Below, one piece after another: positions 1-5,547 of a DNA stretch of 6,527 nt. The first letter of the stretch is position 1, and every line of letters starts with the position of its first letter. The notes beneath the pieces are model-generated. The model did not search any database, was not told the DNA's origin, and was given only the letters and a program-made list of their open reading frames with translations. The stretch lies in the NCBI GenBank assembly GCA_947463775.1, contig CANHVD010000340.1:1-6527 (forward strand). The letters are read 5' to 3'. This stretch comes from Planctomycetaceae bacterium (GTDB taxonomy: Bacteria > Planctomycetota > Planctomycetia > Planctomycetales > Planctomycetaceae). Both the position numbers and the translations under genes were made by a program.

Positions 1-1640
1 CCAAACCCAAATGACAGGACTGGTTGATGGCTTGTCAGATAGCTGGATCCACCAACGAGTTGCTGAGTCCATGTACGATCTCCCTGACGTACAATGACTC
101 GCGCACCAAAACCACGACGATTAACGTTTCGTCCGATCAACTCCACTCGCAGCCAGTGCCCCATTACGGACTCATTGAGCAGAAGTGCAGCCGGCTCATT
201 CTGATGCACGACCAGTAAATCTGTATCACCGTCATTGTCACTGTCTGCGCAACTCACTGCTCGACCAAGGTGTTCCTCGTTCAGGAAATCCCCCACAGTC
301 TCGGATGAGAGTTCACTCCAGGACCCGTTTCCCCAGGTAAACATCTCTGGCGGCATCTTCCACATTTGTTTCTTCTCACGCCAGTCGTCGATATGTCCAT
401 TGGCGACGAAAATATCCATGGCGGCATTTGCGTCCAGATCCATCATGATGGTTCCGAAGCCAAGAGTCTCTATCGTCGGTGAGTGCAAACCTTCCAGCCG
501 CGTCACATCGCGAAAGCCCGTCGCTCCAAGATTTGCGAAAAGCGTATTGGAGTCGTCCGTAAATGTCGTGACGTAGAGATCCAGATAGCCGTTTCCATCG
601 TAATCGTTGCAGGCCACGCCCATATTCGCCTGATACTGTCCGAGACTGTTATAGGCACAGCCAAATTGCACGCCCTGCTCCGTGAAACCACCTTCGGGTT
701 TGCCAAGGTAAAGGAAATTGGCCATAGTGTCGTTCGCAACAAACAGGTCTGGCCTTCCGTCGACATTGAAGTCAGCCGCGACAACTCCCAAAGCCTTCCC
801 GGGCTTGTCCGCCAATCCCCATTTTGCTGCGACCGGGGCAAATCGACCATCGCCGAGGTTTTCGTAGCATTCCGAAAAGTCCGGATCCAGAGCTTCGGGA
901 TGACAGATGGCCGGTGCACCGTCCTCCTTGCGACAAACGACGGGATTGAACGAGTCGTAGCGACAATAGTTGCACACAAACAAATCAAGATCTCCATCGA
1001 GATCCAGATCCGACCATGCGGCACTCGTACCCCAGCGTTTGTCACCCGTTCCAGTCTCTTCAGTGACGTCCACAAAGGTTCCGTCCCCGCAATTCATCAG
1101 CATTTGGTCTGCAGAAGTGTTGCTGACGAAAAGATCTTCGAATCCATCGTCATTGAAGTCTGCAGCTGCCATCCCCTGTCCAAATTCTGGCTCCAATGGG
1201 ATTGCCGCGGCACTGTTGTCTACGAACCCATTGCGATTGAGGTTGCGAAATAACCTGTCGCCTTCTTTGTCGGCCGGGTCGCCTGTGGGATTTCCTCCCT
1301 GCACGAAGAAAACATCCTGACGGCCATCACGGTCGTAATCGATCCAGCCACCGCCACCACCCGTGGACTGAACCATCAGCGCTCGTTCATCGGATCCATT
1401 CAGATAGATGAAGTTCAAGCCCAACGCCTGATGCTTGTCCGCAAATCGCAGCCCTGAAGTGACTGTCAGGCTTTCTTGTGTTGAATCCCCTTGATCATTA
1501 ATCAGTGATTCGAGCGAATCCGTGGAGAATGCAGCAGGCTCTGGCTCAGTACTCTCTTGCGGCAAAGGCCTTTCGGAATCACACCCTGCTATCCAAATGG
1601 CCGAAACGACCGCAATGGGGAGAAAAAATGGCTGATTCAT
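1..1640 (-). CDS. CRTAC1-type FG-GAP/VCBS repeat lipoprotein with C-terminal ASPIC/UnbV domain (3' end outside window)
   Basis: The minus-strand frame from ATG 1640-1638 stays open for 546 codons to the window edge, so the C-terminus is missing. Residues 1-20 form a lipoprotein signal ending in lipobox I17-A-G-C20, which predicts export and lipid anchoring. Seven Asp-rich loops of the D-x-D/N-x-D-G-x-x-D type follow at about residues 101-109, 161-169, 211-219, 290-298, 346-354, 401-409 and 466-474. Each is followed by a short hydrophobic strand such as DLFVAN, as in Ca-binding FG-GAP/VCBS blades of a seven-bladed propeller. Residues about 495-546 match the ASPIC/UnbV signature: HWLRVEL, then N-R-R-G-x-G-A-R, then GGSSYL. 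Loop 6 (DLDANAAMD) has Ala in place of the usual Gly. Nine Cys lie in the mature part, five of them clustered at 223-258 between blades. The start is fixed by an in-frame TGA at 1649-1647, which overlaps the GAGG ribosome binding site at 1648-1645. The family is well defined, but the ligand and role of this member are unknown; adhesion or extracellular binding is only inference. Confidence 0.93.
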   Translation of the reverse strand, partial: MNQPFFLPIAVVSAIWIAGCDSERPLPQESTEPEPAAFSTDSLESLINDQGDSTQESLTVTSGLRFADKHQALGLNFIYLNGSDERALMVQSTGGGGGWIDYDRDGRQDVFFVQGGNPTGDPADKEGDRLFRNLNRNGFVDNSAAAIPLEPEFGQGMAAADFNDDGFEDLFVSNTSADQMLMNCGDGTFVDVTEETGTGDKRWGTSAAWSDLDLDGDLDLFVCNYCRYDSFNPVVCRKEDGAPAICHPEALDPDFSECYENLGDGRFAPVAAKWGLADKPGKALGVVAADFNVDGRPDLFVANDTMANFLYLGKPEGGFTEQGVQFGCAYNSLGQYQANMGVACNDYDGNGYLDLYVTTFTDDSNTLFANLGATGFRDVTRLEGLHSPTIETLGFGTIMMDLDANAAMDIFVANGHIDDWREKKQMWKMPPEMFTWGNGSWSELSSETVGDFLNEEHLGRAVSCADSDNDGDTDLLVVHQNEPAALLLNESVMGHWLRVELIGRNVNRRGFGARVIVRQGDRTWTQQLVGGSSYLTSHQPVLSFGF

Positions 1641-1653
1641 GAAGCCTCAGTCC

Positions 1654-1685
1654 AAGAAAATGGCCTCGAGGAAAACCTCGAGGCC
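1654..1685 (-). terminator. Rho-independent terminator after the DUF1559 gene
   Basis: A perfect 10-bp GC-rich inverted repeat (1662-1671 and 1676-1685) has a 4-nt loop, AAAA on plus and TTTT on minus. Read on the minus strand it is followed directly by ATTTTCTT (1661-1654), a U-rich tail. It starts 37 nt past the DUF1559 stop codon. The plus-strand flank is not T-rich, so it acts mainly for minus-strand transcription. Each arm contains the self-complementary octamer CCTCGAGG. The stem ends only 21 nt before the ATG of the FG-GAP/ASPIC gene. Confidence 0.85.
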
Positions 1686-1722
1686 TGAGTCATTCTTCAA
1701 ATGCTGAGCACACGGAGATCTA

Positions 1723-2742
1723 CTAGAACTCTCCGATAACTTCCCCGCCTGCACGAGTCGCAAGACCCTGATAGACGACTCGGCTGATGTTCTCACTCAG
1801 GAATCGCACTGAACCATCAGCCAGTACACACTGTGCACCACCAACATGCGTGCTGCTGAAAGATGCACAGCGAGTATCATTACCACCGTTTCCGCCAGGA
1901 ATATCGTCCGGAGCGAAGTTGATTGGCTTGTGCATCGTGTCGATGGCTCCGATCGGAGTAAACCACGAAGCAGCAATGTTGACTTCTGCTGGAAACCTCT
2001 TCGAAGTGTTCCAGTGATGGTTCTCAAATACACCGACCGTGTTAGAAGTTCCATCCACGATGTCAGAAATTTTAGCTGTACCCATCCACCAAAACACACC
2101 CGCAACGCGTGGAAGGCCATCCGCTTGTCCGTTGTAGTGCTGGTCAGGTGTTACCCAAGGAGCATTACCCTGTGGAATATCGGTTCCACAATCCTTCCAG
2201 CCAGTGAACACCCAACCCATGTTTCCGACATAGTCAGTGCGAGCTGCCTGGAAGCTACGGGTGTTACCGTTCCAGCCACCGCCGTCATAGTTACCGGAGA
2301 AATCCCCCAATGCAATCTGTGGATTGCTCGGACACATAAAACCCGTCAGCTTGAACGCGCGAGCGGTCTGTGCGGCCGGGTTATCCAGAGCATTCCGAGT
2401 TCCGACGGTATTGAAGTCGATCGTCTGGTACAGTGCAGCCTGCTCAATATAAGGCAAACTGGCTGTGATCCACGAAACTGATGTACGGCCGCGACCGTTA
2501 CCATCAGGATTGCGGGTCGCTTCGTAATTCAAAGGAAACTGCCCGTACACATCGTGATAGTTGTGCATCGCAAGACCAATCTGCTTCAGATTGTTCTTAC
2601 ACTGGGTACGACGAGCAGACTCACGGGCCTGCTGCACAGCTGGCAGCAGCAGCGCAATCAAGATTGCAATAATTGCAATCACCACCAAAAGTTCAATCAG
2701 CGTGAACGCATAACGCGATCGACGCACACTTTGCTTAGCCAT
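1723..2742 (-). CDS. DUF1559 family pseudopilin-like protein (type IV prepilin N-terminus, H-X9-DG C-terminus)
   Basis: The product is 339 aa. The N-terminus has a basic leader (MAKQSVRRSRYA), then F13-T-L-I-E17-L-L and a hydrophobic helix to about residue 34. This is the type III (prepilin) signal, with predicted cleavage between A12 and F13 and Glu at +5. The helix runs into LLPAVQQARESARR and then NNLKQIGLAMHNYHDVYGQFP, the hallmark start of DUF1559 proteins. The C-terminal H-X9-DG motif is present as H299, D309 and G310, followed by SVRFLSENI. Members of this family occur in many copies in planctomycetes; they are presumed to be assembled or exported by a type II/IV pilus-like machine, and the molecular function is not established. 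An ATG 15 codons upstream (2787) is possible, but the start at 2742 has the strong GAGGTG site just before it and gives a normal short leader. The small lipoprotein gene lies 53 bp upstream on the same strand and a terminator follows. Confidence 0.95.
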   Translation of the reverse strand: MAKQSVRRSRYAFTLIELLVVIAIIAILIALLLPAVQQARESARRTQCKNNLKQIGLAMHNYHDVYGQFPLNYEATRNPDGNGRGRTSVSWITASLPYIEQAALYQTIDFNTVGTRNALDNPAAQTARAFKLTGFMCPSNPQIALGDFSGNYDGGGWNGNTRSFQAARTDYVGNMGWVFTGWKDCGTDIPQGNAPWVTPDQHYNGQADGLPRVAGVFWWMGTAKISDIVDGTSNTVGVFENHHWNTSKRFPAEVNIAASWFTPIGAIDTMHKPINFAPDDIPGGNGGNDTRCASFSSTHVGGAQCVLADGSVRFLSENISRVVYQGLATRAGGEVIGEF

Positions 2743-2746
2743 AAAC

Positions 2747-2752
2747 CACCTC
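2747..2752 (-). promoter_or_regulatory. Ribosome binding site fixing the DUF1559 start
   Basis: GAGGTG on the minus strand, four nucleotides before ATG 2742, is a six-base match to the consensus AAGGAGGTG. It favours this start over the upstream ATG at 2787, which would place the site inside the coding region and give an unusually long prepilin leader. Confidence 0.75.
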
Positions 2753-2795
2753 ACGCCAAAGAAAAAAGTAAAGGACGACATCCCCAATTCGGGGC

Positions 2796-3230
2796 TTACT
2801 TAATTGAAATATCGTAGGTCGCACCAGTTGCTGTGACATCAACAGACAATTCAGTCGTCGAAGGCGACTGATAGTTGGCCGGAATCAAACTTGTTGATTT
2901 TGGTGGACCACCACCCTTGTTAGCAGACGAATAATCAAATTCTGCCGGAGCTTTTGTTTCGGCGAGATAAACCTTGTACAGACCCGCTGGAGCACCCTTC
3001 TCCCCGGAGGAAGTCTGAATCTCATACTTGCCTTCAGCGTTCGTCAGGCCGAACAACATCGGGGCCTTCGAGGCTGGATCCTTGGATTCAAAGATCACCT
3101 TTACATCAGTCAGCGGCTTGCCGTCTTTCGTGACCGAACCAGTCACCGGAGCAATCTTCACATCGATTCCCGGTGCCCCACAACCTGCGATTAGCGTCAA
3201 AGCCACGAGAAATACTGAACGAGCGTTCAA
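2796..3230 (-). CDS. Small lipoprotein with carboxypeptidase-regulatory-like (transthyretin-type) domain
   Basis: The product is 144 aa from a TTG start at 3230. Residues 1-17 (MNARSVFLVALTLIAGC) form a compact lipoprotein signal with lipobox I14-A-G-C17. The mature part shows the usual pattern of the carboxypeptidase-regulatory-like fold: V-x-G-S-V-x-x-D-G-K-P-L-x-x-V-x-V-x-F, then T-N-A-E-G-K-Y-E, then G-A-P-A-G-x-Y-K-V. This is a small beta-sandwich. No catalytic residues are expected, because this domain is a structural or binding module. Such lipoproteins commonly sit beside DUF1559 genes in planctomycetes, as here (53 bp to the DUF1559 start), so a shared role at the cell envelope is likely but unproven. 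The frame can be extended to another TTG at 3266, but that gives a poor signal peptide. A GGAG site at 3242-3239 supports 3230. No ATG is available upstream of the lipobox. Confidence 0.88.
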   Translation of the reverse strand: MNARSVFLVALTLIAGCGAPGIDVKIAPVTGSVTKDGKPLTDVKVIFESKDPASKAPMLFGLTNAEGKYEIQTSSGEKGAPAGLYKVYLAETKAPAEFDYSSANKGGGPPKSTSLIPANYQSPSTTELSVDVTATGATYDISIK

Positions 3231-3238
3231 TTCAATAA

Positions 3239-3242
3239 CTCC
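3239..3242 (-). promoter_or_regulatory. Ribosome binding site supporting a TTG start for the small lipoprotein
   Basis: GGAG on the minus strand lies eight nucleotides before TTG 3230-3228. With this start, the lipobox cysteine is residue 17 and the signal has Arg at position 4 followed by a hydrophobic core. The alternative TTG at 3266 lacks a comparable site. Confidence 0.55.
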
Positions 3243-3289
3243 AAGAATTACGAAACGATGTTGCAAAAACGGGCAACCATTGAAAAAGC

Positions 3290-3320
3290 AGTATACGCAA
3301 GCTTACCGAGCGAATGTAAT
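3290..3320 (-). promoter_or_regulatory. Possible sigma-70-like promoter for the lipoprotein/DUF1559 operon
   Basis: On the minus strand, TATACT (3295-3290) matches the -10 consensus at five of six positions. ATTACA (3320-3315) matches TTGACA at four of six, with a long 19-nt spacer. Transcription would start about 50 nt before the TTG start codon. The -10 box is good, but the spacing is poor and planctomycete promoters are not well defined, so this is a candidate only. Confidence 0.3.
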
Positions 3321-3681
3321 CTCATCCATCGGAACACGAAATCGAAATTTCAAGAAAACTTTATGGTTTGTTCATCTTTCACCAACAATTGCGTGCAGCG
3401 GCCATGAGCAGCGGCGGCCTGAAGATACTCATGTGCTCTCTTAAAGGGGCGCAAATCTACCCCCATGTCGCGATCAAGTAAAACTCACGCAGACGATGCT
3501 TTTCGAGTTCAACCCGAAGGTATCTGCGCGAGGGTAGCCGACAGGCGCACACCGGTGACAGAACAGGAAAAACGCTCATCCTGAAGGAAAGCCCGAAATC
3601 ACGATTCCGGCACTCACTTCAAAGTGCAGTCGCATGGTTCGACGCGAGCCGTTGGCCCGCTACGCTGGGAGTCGAGTCTCA

Positions 3682-5145
3682 CTACTTGACCAGGAGGTCT
3701 ATTCGCACCAGCCACTTTTCACTGCGCAGATACATCTGCCCGTTCGACAACACTGGAGCAGCCCAGGCGGGATAGTCGATTTCGCTGAGGAAGAATCGGC
3801 CGTGTTCCACAAACTTCTCTTTATCAACATCCACGACCGAGATCGTGCCTCGCTCGCCCAGCACGATGAACTTGTTACCGGCTCTGATCTTGGAGCCTCG
3901 TCCGAAGAATGGATACGGGATCACTTTTCCGGTCTTCGCTTCCACGATATTTCCCGTGGTACGGTCACGGGCCAGATCAGACAAGTCCCCGTTGAAGCCC
4001 GTTGATGACCACAGCACTTTGCCGTCTGACAACTGAATGCAGCGTAATTCCCCTTCGTTTTCATGCCGGCCGCTGAATCCGTAAATGCAGCCGTCCACAT
4101 AGATCGGAGTGGACCAGTGGGTGAGCAGATTCTTTTTGTCTCGCCACACTTCGGTGTAAGACTTTCCGTCGGCTCCCACTTTCAGCAGAGCCGATCCGAC
4201 CTGATAAGCGGCTGACAGAAAAATCTGATCATCGATTACCAGCGGGCGGGCAGCATTCACGGATTCGTGAACTCGAGCACGGAACCAGTAAGAGAAATTC
4301 TGTTCGCCGGTTTCCGGATCCAGTGAAACAAGCCCCTGTCGCACCAGACAGAGGAGATGTCGTTTTCCATGAATCTCAGCGATGACTGGTGACGAATAGC
4401 TGACAACCATTTCGTCGCCAAGCCACTTGTAGGTGTCGCCTTCATCGGTCTGTGTTCCGTCCCAGGTGTTCTTGCCAACCGCCTGCCACAGTACTTTGCC
4501 GTCCGCCACATCAAACGCGACAACGCCGGAATTCGGTTGTCCGCCAACGAGCACGATCAGACGGTTTCCATCAAGGATCGGCGAGCAACCCACGCCGAAG
4601 AACCATTCCGGCAGACTGAACTCTTTTCGCAGGTCCTTCTCCCAGATTAACTTGCCATCCGCCATCGTGACACAGACCAGCATGCCTTCCGCACCAAGGG
4701 CATAGCAGCGGTCCGTCGTTAAGACGGGCGAACACCGAGGCCCATTGTTGTAACCATACGGATCCTGGAAAGTGGAGGGGTAAGCGTACTTCCAGATCTC
4801 AGCCCCGTCGGTGACGGAGCGGCAGGAGATGATTTCCTCATCTCCCATTCGATGATGAACAACCAGTCTTTCTCCCAGCACAGACGGCGCGCTGTAGCCG
4901 GTGCCGACCGGTTGTTTCCAGACCGTCGGTGGTTCTGCTTTGGACCAATCGAGATTCAACTGGGTTTCTGATGACTCCCCGGTGTGTCGAGATCCAAGAA
5001 ACCACGGCCAGTCTTCGGCCTGCAGTCCCTGGGAAGATCCGATCGATATCAGCAACGCGGCCAGTGAAATCAGCATGGGTGAGACGCTTGAAGCAGCGGC
5101 AGACGACCATCGGGATCTGAAAGCAATAAGGGCCGACCGAGTCAC
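3682..5145 (-). CDS. Exported PQQ-binding-like beta-propeller protein (BamB-like)
   Basis: The product is 487 aa from GTG 5145. The N-terminus has a positively charged stretch of about 23 residues, then a hydrophobic core from M24 (MLISLAALLISIG) and a likely signal peptidase I site after L-Q-A43, before E44-D-W-P-W. The mature protein opens with the DWPxFxGxxxxG-type motif found in planctomycete BamB-like proteins. Blade motifs of the DG-x-x-x-W type follow at about residues 113 (TDGAEIW), 163 (ADGKLIW), 215 (ADGKVLW) and 374 (SDGKVLW), with a degenerate copy near 276 (DPETGEQ). This fits a PQQ_2/quinoprotein-like eight-bladed propeller. BamB itself is an outer-membrane assembly scaffold, but the many planctomycete paralogues are not shown to do that job, and no PQQ-dehydrogenase catalytic residues are evident. 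A TTG at 5166 or ATG 5076 (M24) are alternative starts; the GGAG at 5156-5153 favours GTG. It stands alone, with large gaps on both sides. Confidence 0.9.
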   Translation of the reverse strand: MTRSALIAFRSRWSSAAASSVSPMLISLAALLISIGSSQGLQAEDWPWFLGSRHTGESSETQLNLDWSKAEPPTVWKQPVGTGYSAPSVLGERLVVHHRMGDEEIISCRSVTDGAEIWKYAYPSTFQDPYGYNNGPRCSPVLTTDRCYALGAEGMLVCVTMADGKLIWEKDLRKEFSLPEWFFGVGCSPILDGNRLIVLVGGQPNSGVVAFDVADGKVLWQAVGKNTWDGTQTDEGDTYKWLGDEMVVSYSSPVIAEIHGKRHLLCLVRQGLVSLDPETGEQNFSYWFRARVHESVNAARPLVIDDQIFLSAAYQVGSALLKVGADGKSYTEVWRDKKNLLTHWSTPIYVDGCIYGFSGRHENEGELRCIQLSDGKVLWSSTGFNGDLSDLARDRTTGNIVEAKTGKVIPYPFFGRGSKIRAGNKFIVLGERGTISVVDVDKEKFVEHGRFFLSEIDYPAWAAPVLSNGQMYLRSEKWLVRIDLLVK

Positions 5146-5152
5146 GGGGCAA

Positions 5153-5156
5153 CTCC
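5153..5156 (-). promoter_or_regulatory. Ribosome binding site supporting the GTG start of the PQQ protein
   Basis: GGAG on the minus strand lies seven nucleotides before GTG 5145-5143. Neither the TTG at 5166 nor the ATG at 5076 has a comparable site. If the ATG at 5076 were used instead, the protein would begin directly at the hydrophobic signal core without a basic N-region, which is less likely. Confidence 0.5.
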
Positions 5157-5254
5157 GAAACAGCAAAGGAGGCAGGAAAACAGAGCAGTTTCAACCGGCA
5201 GAGGCTGTCGGCAGTATCTCGTATCTTTAGGTCCAGGAGACTGTTTTGCCAGTG

Positions 5255-5287
5255 TCAGGGCCGTCCGATCGTCGATTGAAGCCCTGA
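5255..5287. repeat. Short inverted repeat in the divergent promoter region
   Basis: TCAGGGC (5255-5261) and GCCCTGA (5281-5287) are perfect 7-bp inverted copies separated by 19 nt. They could be a dyad operator about 110 bp upstream of the PQQ start, or a hairpin. There is no U-tract on either side. A 7-bp match can arise by chance in a stretch this long. Confidence 0.35.
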
Positions 5288-5547
5288 TAACCAGGGATTG
5301 TTTGCCACACACGGGCGTTTCGGGGCAAAGCAGGGAAACATCGTTGTCGCCTCGTTAGACCCAATTGCATTCAACGATTTGCCGGGGTAGCCTTCGCGAT
5401 GAATTGCTGCCGCCCCATCGAAAAAGGGGTGCCCGGGTCGTTGGAGGCATCGAATCCGGACGCCAATCAAACAGTTTTCCCAGTGCGGCCAAAAACCGTT
5501 TCGCCGGCAAATCGCGGGCTGAAACCAAAACCTGAAAGACGGATGAC

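Larger units (their letters stand above)
3231..3681. other. 451-bp intergenic region with no convincing gene
   Basis: This stretch lies between the end of the PQQ gene and the start of the small lipoprotein gene, both on the minus strand. Apart from the lipoprotein ribosome binding site and the promoter candidate, I see no ORF with family features, no tRNA-like fold and no clear terminator for the PQQ gene. An imperfect inverted repeat (GCGAGCC, 3-nt loop, GGCCCGC, about 3645-3661) just past the PQQ stop codon could form a hairpin, but it has no U-tract. An 8-bp palindrome CACCGGTG occurs at 3550-3557. Confidence 0.6.
5146..5547. other. 402-bp divergent intergenic region
   Basis: This region separates the start of the PQQ gene (leftward) from the start of the acidic protein (rightward), so it should carry promoters for both. 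I could not identify a convincing -35/-10 pair in either direction. It contains the inverted repeat at 5255-5287. The minus-strand frame at 5572-5255 is open, but its translation is rich in Trp, Cys and Arg, shows no family features and overlaps the start of the acidic protein gene, so I do not call it a gene. Confidence 0.6.

Noticed and set aside
503..1075. 190-aa minus-strand open frame
   Set aside because: It is a different reading frame of the same strand as the FG-GAP gene and breaks up all of its Asp-loop repeats.
483..1253. 256-aa plus-strand open frame
   Set aside because: It lies fully antisense to the FG-GAP/ASPIC gene, whose repeats and C-terminal domain are unmistakable. Its own translation shows no family features.
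1846..2481. 211-aa plus-strand open frame
   Set aside because: Antisense to the DUF1559 gene, with no recognisable features.
2782..2794. Hairpin CCCC-5 nt-GGGG between the lipoprotein and DUF1559 genes, considered as a terminator
   Set aside because: The stem is only 4 bp and the nearest T-run on the minus strand is more than a dozen bases away. The two genes are more likely co-transcribed.
3550..3557. Palindrome CACCGGTG
   Set aside because: An isolated 8-bp palindrome with no repeat nearby and no link to a promoter; expected by chance.
3634..4005. 123-aa plus-strand open frame at the end of the PQQ gene
   Set aside because: Mostly antisense to the PQQ propeller coding sequence, with no motif or signal of its own.
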